From: Lachnospiraceae bacterium UBA4317
Lineage (GTDB): Bacteria; Bacillota_A; Clostridia; Lachnospirales; Lachnospiraceae
Length of the DNA stretch: 10,773 bases
NCBI GenBank assembly: GCA_002394525.1
Contig: DGUF01000136.1
Coordinates: 1 to 10,773 of the forward strand
Direction of reading: 5' to 3'
Below the pieces are notes generated by a model. The model searched no databases. It saw only the letters and a program-made list of their open reading frames with translations, and was not told where the DNA came from. Positions 1 to 6,479 of this stretch are shown in pieces. A program made the translations under genes and the position numbers. Positions within the stretch are counted from its first letter, which is position 1. Every line of letters starts with the position of its first letter.

Positions 1-482
1 ACGCCCTGGAAGGTCTTGAACATGAGGTTGAACTGGCGGATATCGGTCCAGTGGAACTTGCCGCAGGTGGGGCAGGGAACGCTGAACTTGTTGATGAAGC
101 TCATCATCTCATCGGAGGTCCAGCCGTCGACGCTGCTGTCGAGGGTCATCTCCTTCTCGGCCGCATAGCCTTCGATCAGCTGGTCTGCGCGGAAACGGGC
201 GCCGCAGGCCTTGCAGTCCATGAGGGGATCGGAAAAGCCTGCCAGATGTCCGCTGGCGACCCAGGTCTTGGGATTCATCAGGATGGCACAGTCCACACCG
301 ACATTCTCGGGGGTCTCCGTGACGAATTTCTGCCACCAGGCCTTCTTGACGTTATTCTTGAGCTCCACGCCCAGGTTGCCGTAATCCCAGGTATTGGCAA
401 GGCCGCCGTAGATCTGGGAACCGGGATAAATGAATCCTCTGTTGTTGCACAGCGCAACGATCTTTTCCATAGTCTTTTCCAT
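1..482 (-). CDS. glyS: Glycyl-tRNA synthetase, N-terminal 160 residues (3' end outside window)
   Basis: Class II aminoacyl-tRNA synthetase that charges tRNA-Gly in the cytosol. The visible N-terminus carries the family block NRGFIYPGSQIYGGLANTWD (residues 14-33) followed by DYGNLGVELKNN. ASGHLAGFSDPL (about 76-87) is the motif 1 region. Two CxxC pairs (C90/C93 and C137/C140) look like the zinc-binding insertion of this enzyme type. This matches the single-chain alpha2 enzyme (GlyQS, about 460 residues), not the split GlyQ/GlyS form. I chose the ATG at 482 because GGAG lies 7 nt upstream; an in-frame ATG at 470 is the alternative. The gene follows era-recO, a common clostridial order, but has its own promoter. 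No T-box leader is visible. It is cut by the left window edge, not broken. Confidence 0.95.
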   Translation of the reverse strand, partial: MEKTMEKIVALCNNRGFIYPGSQIYGGLANTWDYGNLGVELKNNVKKAWWQKFVTETPENVGVDCAILMNPKTWVASGHLAGFSDPLMDCKACGARFRADQLIEGYAAEKEMTLDSSVDGWTSDEMMSFINKFSVPCPTCGKFHWTDIRQFNLMFKTFQG

Positions 483-579
483 ACTTGTGCTCCATAACCT
501 CCGTTTACAAATGCATATGATGAAAACCGCGTGCAGTCCGCACCGCAGTGAATCACCTCTTTCCGGTCACTAAACTGTA

Positions 580-608
580 ATTATAGTATACAGAACATTG
601 TATTTCAA
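580..608 (-). promoter_or_regulatory. Sigma-A type promoter of glyS
   Basis: Reading the minus strand, TTGAAA (608-603) is separated by exactly 17 nt from a perfect TATAAT (585-580). The predicted start of transcription is near 573, giving a leader of about 90 nt before the glyS ATG. This is the best promoter in the window. It indicates that glyS can be transcribed independently of era-recO. Confidence 0.85.
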
Positions 609-691
609 TATGAAAATCAGTGCCTTCCGACCTGCCGCCTGCCCTGAAAAAGCCGGACCGGATCAATGTTTTTATCGCTGATGCTCCGGTA

Positions 692-1348
692 TCACAGCAT
701 CAGAGCCTTCAAAATATCCAGACTTTCAAAGCGGTGGTGGAGGCTGCGCTCCATGGAGACCTCCGCGATATGCTCCAGCTGGCCCAGCACTGCTTCGCTG
801 ACTGCGAAGGTATAGAGGGTCCTGACGGGTGCCTCCGTGATATGGGCGACGGCCCGCAGGGCAGAAGGTGTGAAACCGTCCGCTTCCCGGGGAGGCAGAA
901 ACTCTCCCTCGATCCGCAGCATGCGGATCTCAAAGACAGCGCGGATCAGGCGGCAGGGGATCCTGCCGGACTCCAGTGCCCGAAGGGACTGAAAGGCCAG
1001 GAGCAGGAGGGCCGACTCATCATTGTTCTCCCTCGTGATATAGCGCAGGACCTCCGCAAAATAGGAGGCGTAACAGGTCGCCTCCATATCCTCCCTGATC
1101 TTTTCAAAAAAATGTGTGACCTTCGCTTCCACCAGTGTGTTCGCGCTCCTGCCCTCCCGGATCCGGAAGGTCCCGAAGCAGAACGGGAGACAGGCCCCCA
1201 TCAGGGGATTGCCCTGACGGCGCGCCCCCCGGGCAAAACAGGAGATCCTGCCCTTTTCCCGGGTCAGCAGTTCGATCCTCCGGTCGTATTCTCCCACCGG
1301 CATGCTGGAGAGCACCAGGGCCGTCAGGTCAAGAAGGTCGTCGTTCAT
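692..1348 (-). CDS. recO: DNA repair protein RecO (short form without zinc finger)
   Basis: RecO is a recombination mediator: with RecR it helps load RecA on SSB-coated single-stranded DNA in the RecF pathway. The 218-residue product starts with the typical OB-fold strand pattern (LTALVLSSMPVGEYDRRIEL, then REKGRISCFARGARR at about 30-44). It continues with the helical core, including YFAEVLRYI and a family-like LYTFAVSEAVLGQL near residue 178, and ends in FESLDIL. Many RecO proteins of about 240-250 residues carry a four-cysteine zinc module after a LxxxGE segment. Here residues 147-177 lack any CxxC and the protein is correspondingly short. The ATG at 1348 overlaps the era stop by one base (TAATG), with GAGGAAG as ribosome binding site inside era, so translation is probably coupled to era. 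Confidence 0.92.
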   Translation of the reverse strand: MNDDLLDLTALVLSSMPVGEYDRRIELLTREKGRISCFARGARRQGNPLMGACLPFCFGTFRIREGRSANTLVEAKVTHFFEKIREDMEATCYASYFAEVLRYITRENNDESALLLLAFQSLRALESGRIPCRLIRAVFEIRMLRIEGEFLPPREADGFTPSALRAVAHITEAPVRTLYTFAVSEAVLGQLEHIAEVSMERSLHHRFESLDILKALML

Positions 1349-2334
1349 TACAGCTTCCTCGCGTCATAGCCGAAGGACCGCATCTGGGTATCGTCGTCCT
1401 TCCAGTCCTTGCGGACCTTGACCCAGAGCTTGAGATTGACCTGGCACTGGAGCATGTTTTCAATATCCCTGCGGGCGTCCGTCCCGATCCGGCGCAGCAT
1501 TTCTCCGCCCTTGCCGATCACGATCCGCTTGTGGCCCTCCCGCTCGCAGATGATGGAGGCATCGATATCGCAGATGTCCCCCTTGCCTTTGCGGGACCTG
1601 GTCTTCATGGACTCGATGGTCACGGCGATCCCGTGCGGGACCTCTTCCTGCAGGAGTCTGAGGGCCTTTTCACGGACGATCTCCGCGGCGATCTCACGCT
1701 CTGTCTGGGTCGTCACCATGTCCTCATCATAAAAAGGCTCTCTCGCCGGCAGCAGGTCAAAGATATCCTTCATCAGCTGGTCCACGCCGTCGCCGGTCCG
1801 GGCGCTCACCGGGATGATCTCATGAAAGACTCCTTCGTGGGCATAGAGATCGATCACGGGCAGGAGCTCCGCCTTTTTGACCTTGTCAATCTTGTTGATC
1901 ACCACGATCACCGGGGTCTTAACTTCTTTGATCAATTCAATGATGGCCTTGTCCTCTTCGGTCAGTTTCTGGCGGGGCTCCACCAGCCAGAGGACCACGT
2001 CGACCTCCTTGAGGGTTCCCTTGGCGGCCTTGACCATGTATTCTCCCAGCTTTGTGCGGCTCTGATGGATGCCGGGAGTGTCCAGAAAGACGATCTGGCC
2101 CTCCGGACCCGTGTAGATCGTGCGGATCTGGTTTCTGGTCGTCTGGGGCTTGTAGGAGGTAATCGCGATCTTCTGCCCGATCATCCGGTTCATAAGGGTG
2201 GACTTGCCCACGTTGGGCCGGCCGATGATCGTGGCAAAACCGGCCTTCTTGGGAGCGGCTCCAGCCTGGTCGGCCTCAGCAGGGGTTGACCCGGTTTCCA
2301 TATTCTTTATATCCTTATCGGAGTTTGCTGTCAT
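1348..2334 (-). CDS. era: Ribosome-assembly GTPase Era
   Basis: Era is an essential GTPase that binds the 3' end of 16S rRNA and assists 30S maturation at the membrane-cytosol interface. All G motifs are present in the 328-residue product: G1 GRPNVGKS (38-45), G2 around TSYKPQTTRNQ (59-69), G3 DTPG (85-88), G4 NKID (147-150) and G5 SAR (177-179). The C-terminal type II KH domain shows IVIGKGGEMLRRIG (271-284). The frame stays open to 2490, but I place the start at the ATG at 2334 (MTANSDKD), where AAAGGA lies about 7 nt upstream; the upstream extension is arginine-rich and unlike Era. Even so, about 23 extra polar residues precede G1 compared with short Era proteins. recO overlaps its stop codon. 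Confidence 0.96.
   Translation of the reverse strand: MTANSDKDIKNMETGSTPAEADQAGAAPKKAGFATIIGRPNVGKSTLMNRMIGQKIAITSYKPQTTRNQIRTIYTGPEGQIVFLDTPGIHQSRTKLGEYMVKAAKGTLKEVDVVLWLVEPRQKLTEEDKAIIELIKEVKTPVIVVINKIDKVKKAELLPVIDLYAHEGVFHEIIPVSARTGDGVDQLMKDIFDLLPAREPFYDEDMVTTQTEREIAAEIVREKALRLLQEEVPHGIAVTIESMKTRSRKGKGDICDIDASIICEREGHKRIVIGKGGEMLRRIGTDARRDIENMLQCQVNLKLWVKVRKDWKDDDTQMRSFGYDARKL
2286..2313 (+). promoter_or_regulatory. Possible plus-strand promoter inside era for the structured RNA
   Basis: TTGACC (2286-2291), a 16-nt spacer and TATATC (2308-2313) form a moderate sigma-A type promoter on the plus strand, within the first codons of era. A start near 2320 would give about 55 nt before the terminal helix of the structured RNA. 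The -10 is imperfect and no strand-specific expression data are available, so this is tentative. Confidence 0.3.
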
Positions 2335-2426
2335 AATCGTTCCTTTCAAAATAAATAAACGGGAGTGTCGAGATGAAGGGACGGGCCTCAGCGGACCCAT
2401 CCTTTGGACATGAGAGCTCTTCGCGC

Positions 2427-2730
2427 GGAGGTACCAGGGCTCGCGTCTGCTCCGGGCGGGCAATGTCTTATAGTGCCGGACACGAGCCATGCTGACAGGT
2501 TCGCGACCGCATTAACATGCTTGTCGCTCACTGTCACGGCATTCGCCGTATGCGTCCAGTCTGTCATTCATCCGATTGAGAGCTCCGCTCTCATCGGCCG
2601 TATGACAGACTGCACGCGCATGGCTCATTGCTAGCGCGCAAAATGCTCAAACAGTGCGGACAACATTTTCCCGGCTGTGAGAGCCGGGAAATTGACCCGC
2701 CCTCCCGCATCCGCTTCGCCGGGTACCTCC
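2427..2730 (+). other. Arm A of the structured RNA (multibranched)
   Basis: Closed by GGAGGTACC (2427-2435) with GGTACCTCC (2722-2730). A second helix, GAGCCATGC (2484-2492) with GCATGGCTC (2618-2626), encloses three hairpins. The first is 2494-2535, with GACAG/CTGTC, GCGAC/GTCGC and GCAT/ATGC. The second is CGGC/GCCG at 2537-2548. The third is a long hairpin at 2557-2612, CAGTCTGTCAT with ATGACAGACTG plus an inner CCGAT/ATCGG and GAGAG/CTCTC. A final hairpin, TTTCCCGGCT/AGCCGGGAAA (2667-2676/2682-2691), is extended by CAA/TTG and GCGG/CCGC. The nested perfect pairing is strong evidence for RNA structure. Confidence 0.75.
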
Positions 2731-2997
2731 AGCACTCATCACATCATGTCCGCCGGGATGGATCCGCTTTCGGCCCTGACTCCTGCTCCACCAAATATAT
2801 GGAATGAGTGTGGCGATGAAAAAGTACCTGTCGCCAAACAATGAGGTGGAGGAAGCCTGTTTTTTTATTATTTGGACTTGCCCTGGAATGACGCTCCGGC
2901 CCGAAGGGCCGGCCTCTACCCTTTCTCCTTTATAGGGATGGCGGCAATCAGAGCCGTGTCGCAATACATCCTGGCGGACATGATTGAAATGAGCGCT
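2731..2997 (+). other. Arm B of the structured RNA (long helix with internal hairpins)
   Basis: AGC and CTCAT (2731-2739) pair with ATGAG and GCT (2989-2997). After a small internal loop, 18 consecutive pairs follow (2743-2760 with 2967-2984, including one G.U). Inside are CGGC/GCCG with CTGA/TCAG (2771-2779/2948-2956), CTCCACC/GGTGGAG (2786-2792/2845-2851), TGGCGA/TCGCCA (2811-2816/2831-2836) and the GAA-looped hairpin CCGGCCC/GGGCCGG (2896-2912). A T7 run at 2860-2866 follows one of these hairpins and could reduce read-through; it is the main feature arguing against a full-length transcript. Confidence 0.7.
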
Positions 2998-3000
2998 TAG

Positions 3001-3156
3001 ATGTACTTGACGGAAAACGGGCGTAAGGGAGGGCAAAACGCCCGGCCCTCACGGCCGGGTGTTTTAGCGCGACAGCCTGTTTGAGCAGACCGTGTCTTCA
3101 ACACGGGATGCGAGTTAAAGCGGCACTCCTGGCGCCCGTTTTCCGTCTTAGTACAT
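3001..3156 (+). other. Arm C of the structured RNA
   Basis: ATGTAC (3001-3006) pairs with GTACAT (3151-3156), and CGGAAAACGGGCG (3011-3023) pairs with its exact complement at 3133-3145. Within it lie a 13-bp hairpin at 3035-3065 (AAAACGCCCGGCC with GGCCGGGTGTTTT, one G.U) and a CCGTGT/ACACGG hairpin near 3091-3107. The segment between them, 3077-3087, is the exact complement of 2644-2654 in arm A. Confidence 0.75.
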
Positions 3157-3225
3157 CTGCGCGAGTTTCGTACATGTCCAAAGGATGTATTGTGACCGGC
3201 TCGTCCCTTCCCTATAACCCCTCAT

Positions 3226-6207
3226 CTATACCAGCTTTCTGATCTCCCCGAACAGTTCTTTATTTTCCCGGATCTTTGCGTCGCTGCCGACCACGCAGAG
3301 GCAGTCCTCGGCCATGACGGCATCCAGGTAAGGGGCCATGGCCCGGATGTCGGCGGGGGTCGCGTCGAGGACCTGGTCGCGTTCCTTCTGGATCTTTTCA
3401 TCGGTCAGCCCCGTCAGGTAGGAGGACAGGGAGTAGCGGCCGTAGACATAAGGGGTCATGGGCTGGTCGAGGGCGCTGACCGCGCCAATGATATATTTGG
3501 TCATGGTGCGCTCGTCGGCGTCGAAGCTGCGCAGGAAATCTGCGGCCTCCTCAAAGGTGCGGATGGTCCGGCGCAGGTGGGGGTCTCTATAGGAGACCAG
3601 GAAGGCGCTGCCGTCCCTGGTGAAGCTGCTCATGCAGCCGTAGGCGCCGCCTTCGACGCGGACCTTGCCCCAGAGATACTCATAGCCCATGAGGACGCGG
3701 AGGACACGGAAGACGCCTGTGCTCTCGCGGCCCTCTCCCTTGTAGCGGCCGGCGCGGCAAACATACTGGACCTGGCCGGCTGTGGTCAGTCCCTCGTTTT
3801 TCTTTTTCAGAACAGGGACGAAGGGGACCCGGGTCTCTGCGGGGGGCGGGTTGAGTCCCGCCGCAAAGTCTCTGGCGCAGGCCAGAATCTCTGGGATGTC
3901 CTCTTCGCAGGCCGTGCAGTCAAAGGTGAGGTTGTCTGTGCGGAAGATGGCGCGGGCCATATCCGCCAGATCGGCGCAGAGTTCCTCTGCCTGGCCGGAA
4001 CCGCTCAGTTTCTCACAGGTCCTGTCCAGAGTCTCGTAGGCGCCCAGGCCGCTGATCAGGTCCATGATGGCCGAATTTTCCGAGATATAGGAAAGGGCGC
4101 GCTGGGCGGCTGTCGCGTGGCCCGAGGAGGACATTCCCGCCCTCATCCCGGCGCGTTCCTCCTCCAGGACCTCCAGGATGCGGTCCGGCATATTGTAGTT
4201 GGTCCTGAGCAGGATCTGGCGGACCAGGTCCAGGGCTGGCCGGAGGTTTTTGTGGAGGGCCTTGAGGGTGACCTCGAAGGTCAGCCGGCTTCCCTTCTGG
4301 ATCTGCGGATCGCCGTACCAGTTGTAGGAGCTCGTCAGAGCGCCCAGGCCGCCGGTGGAGATATTGATCTCATGGCCCAGGGCAGTGTAATCATATTTTT
4401 CCGTATCCAGAACGCTGAAGAGGGTCTTGAAGATCCCCAGCAGGCGGATATATTTTTCGGGCAGGTCGCGGATGTCAAAGAGGAAGGTCATGTAGTCGAT
4501 CCGGTTGGTCGACTGGGGATGGATGATGGCCTTCATGCCCTCGTAGTCCCTGACGACATTGAGCAGGGGGACCGCCTTTCTGGTCAGGTCGCTCCGCTGC
4601 AGCATGGGGATCCTGCGGATGTCCTCTTCGGCGTCCGGGGTCTGCTGCCAGGTCCGGAGGGCCTTGAAGTCGTCTACGATCTGCCGGCGTTCCTGCGCTG
4701 TGCAGGAATCCGCAAATTTTTTCAGACGGACCCGCATCTCCTCGTCTCTGCGGTCGGAGAGTCCCGGCTCCGGCTCGAGAACGACGACGGCGCAGTGGGA
4801 GTTGTCAAGCAGGCGCTCGCGGATGATCTTTTCAAAATATCCCCTGCCGGCCTCTTTGCGGAGCTTGTCGAAGCAGTCTCCGACCTGGAGGCTGACAAAG
4901 GGTTTTTCATCATCATAGAGCCAGGTCTCCAGGGCGCTGAGGCCGTAGATCAGGCCCTTGGAATAGGAGCCGAAATCCGCTTCGCGGTAGCGGAACTCAT
5001 AGCGGTTGATGCCGGCCTCCAGAGCCCGGCGGTCGATCCCGTCCTCAGCCAGCTTTTGGAGGGTCTCCCGGATGGTGGCAATGAACTCGTCCCTGCGGTC
5101 CGGATCCGTGTATTTGGAGACGATGGAAAAACTGGGCTGTCGGATCCCAGTCTCAAAGGAGGCGTAGACATCCTCTCCCAGGCCCTTGTCGCGCAGGGCC
5201 TTGCGGACAGGGGCGCCCTCGGCGTCGCATAGGGCATAATTGAGGATCTGGAAGGCGGTGTTGAAGCCCGCGTCCAGGCTGTCGGGAGCCACCGTGACAT
5301 TCCAGGACAGGAAGGACTTGCCGGCGGGATCCTCCTCCTGCAGGATGGAATAGGCGCGCCTGACCTCCACCGGTTCCTCAAAAGCCGGCTCGGCAGGAAT
5401 GGTGGAGTCGATCTCCAGGCGGTCGAAGTGAGACAGGTAGGCTTCGTCGATCCACTGCAGTCTCTCGGCCATGTCCGCGTCTCCGTAGAGGTAGATGTAG
5501 CTGTTGGAGGGATGGTAATAGCGCCTGTGGAAATCCAGATAGGCCTCATAGGTCAGGTCAGGGATATTGACCGGGTCACCGCCCGACTCGTGGAAATAGG
5601 GCGTGTGGGGGTAGAGGGCGGAGTTGATCTCCCGTCCCAGGATATCCTCAGGATTGGACAGGGCTCCCTTCATCTCATTGTAGACGACGCCGTTGACGGT
5701 GATGTCCCCGTCCGCGCTGTCCGCCTCGTAGTGCCAGCCCTCCTGGCGGAAGATATTCTGCTCCCTGTAGATATTGGGATAAAAGACCGCGTCCAGATAG
5801 ACGTGCATGAGGTTCTTGAAATCCCGGTCATTGCAGCTGGCCACCGGATAGACTGTCTTGTCCGGATAGGTCATGGCATTGAGGAAGGTGTTGAGCGAGC
5901 CCTTTGCCAGCTCAATGAAGGGATCCTTGATCGGGAACTCCCTGGATCCGCAGAGGACGGTGTGCTCGATGATGTGGGCAACGCCGGTCGAATCCTCCGG
6001 CGGCGTCCTGAAGGCGATAAAAAAGACCTTGTTGTTGTCGTTTCTGGGCAGCAAGGCCACGCGGGCCCCGGTCTTTTTGTGGCGCAGCAGCCAGCTGTCG
6101 CTGTCAATATCGGGAAGGTATTCGTGGGAGATCACTTCGTAGGCGGTCAGGTTCTCGATCCCGGTCCTGCTGCCGCCGGAAGGTTTCTTTTCGCAGTTTG
6201 ATTCCAT
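3226..6207 (-). CDS. M16C zinc metallopeptidase, PreP/Cym1-like
   Basis: Clamshell-type oligopeptidase of the pitrilysin/insulinase superfamily, expected to degrade peptides of tens of residues in the cytosol. The 993-residue product matches the size of PreP proteins. The inverted zinc motif is HIIEH (78-82: H78 and H82 ligands, E81 base). The third ligand is probably E178 in GVVYNEMKG, about 96 residues downstream as in PreP enzymes. KDPFIELAKGSLNTFLNA (94-111) and YPDKTVYPVAS (114-124) are typical of the M16C subfamily. C-terminal GRYSLSSYLTG may supply the substrate-binding Arg/Tyr pair. There is no signal peptide. I chose the ATG at 6207; its AAGGAG lies 13 nt upstream, rather far. The frame continues upstream through a hairpin array to 6357, but that extension looks like translated repeat. 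Transcription probably starts near 6404. Confidence 0.92.
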   Translation of the reverse strand: MESNCEKKPSGGSRTGIENLTAYEVISHEYLPDIDSDSWLLRHKKTGARVALLPRNDNNKVFFIAFRTPPEDSTGVAHIIEHTVLCGSREFPIKDPFIELAKGSLNTFLNAMTYPDKTVYPVASCNDRDFKNLMHVYLDAVFYPNIYREQNIFRQEGWHYEADSADGDITVNGVVYNEMKGALSNPEDILGREINSALYPHTPYFHESGGDPVNIPDLTYEAYLDFHRRYYHPSNSYIYLYGDADMAERLQWIDEAYLSHFDRLEIDSTIPAEPAFEEPVEVRRAYSILQEEDPAGKSFLSWNVTVAPDSLDAGFNTAFQILNYALCDAEGAPVRKALRDKGLGEDVYASFETGIRQPSFSIVSKYTDPDRRDEFIATIRETLQKLAEDGIDRRALEAGINRYEFRYREADFGSYSKGLIYGLSALETWLYDDEKPFVSLQVGDCFDKLRKEAGRGYFEKIIRERLLDNSHCAVVVLEPEPGLSDRRDEEMRVRLKKFADSCTAQERRQIVDDFKALRTWQQTPDAEEDIRRIPMLQRSDLTRKAVPLLNVVRDYEGMKAIIHPQSTNRIDYMTFLFDIRDLPEKYIRLLGIFKTLFSVLDTEKYDYTALGHEINISTGGLGALTSSYNWYGDPQIQKGSRLTFEVTLKALHKNLRPALDLVRQILLRTNYNMPDRILEVLEEERAGMRAGMSSSGHATAAQRALSYISENSAIMDLISGLGAYETLDRTCEKLSGSGQAEELCADLADMARAIFRTDNLTFDCTACEEDIPEILACARDFAAGLNPPPAETRVPFVPVLKKKNEGLTTAGQVQYVCRAGRYKGEGRESTGVFRVLRVLMGYEYLWGKVRVEGGAYGCMSSFTRDGSAFLVSYRDPHLRRTIRTFEEAADFLRSFDADERTMTKYIIGAVSALDQPMTPYVYGRYSLSSYLTGLTDEKIQKERDQVLDATPADIRAMAPYLDAVMAEDCLCVVGSDAKIRENKELFGEIRKLV

Positions 6208-6243
6208 ATATGGTCTGGTTCTCCTTTTTAAGTGTAGAAAAAA

Positions 6244-6291
6244 AGCATCTTTTGCCTTCGGCAAAAGCTGCCGGAAACGCTCTGCGTTTCC
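6244..6291. repeat. 48-nt repeat unit, copy 1 (two perfect hairpins)
   Basis: Contains CTTTTGCCTTCGGCAAAAG (6249-6267) and GGAAACGCTCTGCGTTTCC (6273-6291), each a perfect 8-bp stem with a 3-nt loop. It is identical to copy 2 at 6353-6400 except for one base (G6267 versus T6376). It lies in the untranslated leader of the M16 peptidase gene. Confidence 0.9.
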
Positions 6292-6299
6292 TTTGGATC

Positions 6300-6323
6300 G
6301 CGAAAATGCTCCGGCATTTTCGC
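6300..6323. repeat. Perfect 10-bp hairpin in the peptidase leader
   Basis: GCGAAAATGC (6300-6309) and GCATTTTCGC (6314-6323) form a perfect stem around TCCG. It is the third of six hairpins in a row and is not part of the duplicated 48-nt unit. Confidence 0.85.
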
Positions 6324-6327
6324 TCTC

Positions 6328-6409
6328 TAACTTATTGGCGCCTTGCGGCGCCAGCATCTTTTGCCTTCGGCAAAATCTGCCGGAAACGCTCTGCGTTTCC
6401 GATAAGTTA
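6328..6409. repeat. Composite palindrome enclosing three hairpins
   Basis: TAACTTAT (6328-6335) and ATAAGTTA (6402-6409) are exact complements that close around TGGCGCC/GGCGCCA (6336-6353) and the second 48-nt copy. It looks like a self-contained folded cassette, either an inserted small palindromic element or an RNA domain at the 5' end of the peptidase transcript. Confidence 0.75.
6353..6400. repeat. 48-nt repeat unit, copy 2 (two perfect hairpins)
   Basis: Matches 6244-6291 at 47 of 48 positions. Hairpins are TTTTGCC/GGCAAAA (6359-6375) and GGAAACGC/GCGTTTCC (6382-6400). The single difference falls at the base of the first stem. Confidence 0.9.
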
Positions 6410-6410
6410 C

Positions 6411-6438
6411 ATTATAGTTATTTAACCTGTCCGCGCAA
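6411..6438 (-). promoter_or_regulatory. Promoter of the M16 peptidase gene
   Basis: On the minus strand a perfect TATAAT (6416-6411) is preceded at 16 nt by TTGCGC (6438-6433). Predicted start is near 6404, so the transcript would open directly with the hairpin array and have a leader of about 200 nt. The -35 matches only in TTG, so strength is uncertain. Confidence 0.6.
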
Positions 6439-6463
6439 ATAGTATTTTCATTCTTTCCGATCG

Positions 6464-6479
6464 ACAGGATTTTTCACTC
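6464..6479. repeat. Half copy of the 10701-10736 palindrome
   Basis: ACAGGATTTTTCACTC is identical to the right arm of the palindrome near the other end of the window. Here it overlaps the last codons and stop of the DUF89 gene and has no matching left arm. It may be the remnant of a terminator-like repeat. Confidence 0.7.

Larger units (their letters stand above)
2375..3210 (+). ncRNA. Large highly structured noncoding RNA (about 836 nt, four-way junction)
   Basis: No credible gene lies in this interval, but it is covered by long nested complementarities. Terminal stem: 2375-2387/3198-3210 (13 bp), 2398-2412/3173-3187 (15 bp, perfect) and 2420-2426/3159-3165. Three arms then follow almost without gaps. 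Arm A is closed by 2427-2435/2722-2730. Arm B is closed by 2731-2739/2989-2997 and the 18-bp helix 2743-2760/2967-2984. Arm C is closed by 3001-3006/3151-3156 and the perfect 13-bp helix 3011-3023/3133-3145. Strand choice rests on G.U pairs G2384.U3201, G2755.U2972 and G3040.U3060, which would be A-C mismatches on the other strand. Known RNAs of this scale are ROOL, GOLLD and OLE. The terminal closing stem and multiple arms are reminiscent of the first two, but I do not recognise a diagnostic sequence. It is not RNase P RNA or tmRNA, and I see no group II intron domain V. Confidence 0.8.

Noticed and set aside
483..573. T-box riboswitch in the glyS leader
   Set aside because: The leader is only about 90 nt and lacks the conserved T-box sequence and an antiterminator.
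678..694. Terminator at the recO end (TGATGCT/AGCATCA)
   Set aside because: A 7-bp stem includes the stop codon, but no T tract follows directly; too weak to call.
2335..2490. Upstream extension of Era (52 residues)
   Set aside because: Arginine-rich, unlike Era, overlaps the terminal stem of the structured RNA; a good ribosome binding site precedes the ATG at 2334.
2860..2866. T7 run as plus-strand terminator inside the structured RNA
   Set aside because: It is 8 nt away from the nearest hairpin (2786-2851), which is interrupted; pairing continues across and beyond it to the 3' end. It remains a caution.
2647..3036. 129-codon minus-strand open frame within the structured RNA
   Set aside because: Composition is irregular, no ribosome binding site or family features, and the bases are accounted for by helices of arms A to C.
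2375..3210. Group II intron or transposon with terminal inverted repeats
   Set aside because: The ends are complementary, but there is no GTGYG start, no domain V, no reverse transcriptase or transposase frame, and the many nested internal helices are not needed for a simple inverted-repeat element.
3577..5232. 551-codon plus-strand open frame opposite the M16 peptidase
   Set aside because: Shadow frame caused by strong third-position bias; no ribosome binding site or recognisable domain, and the minus-strand gene is complete.
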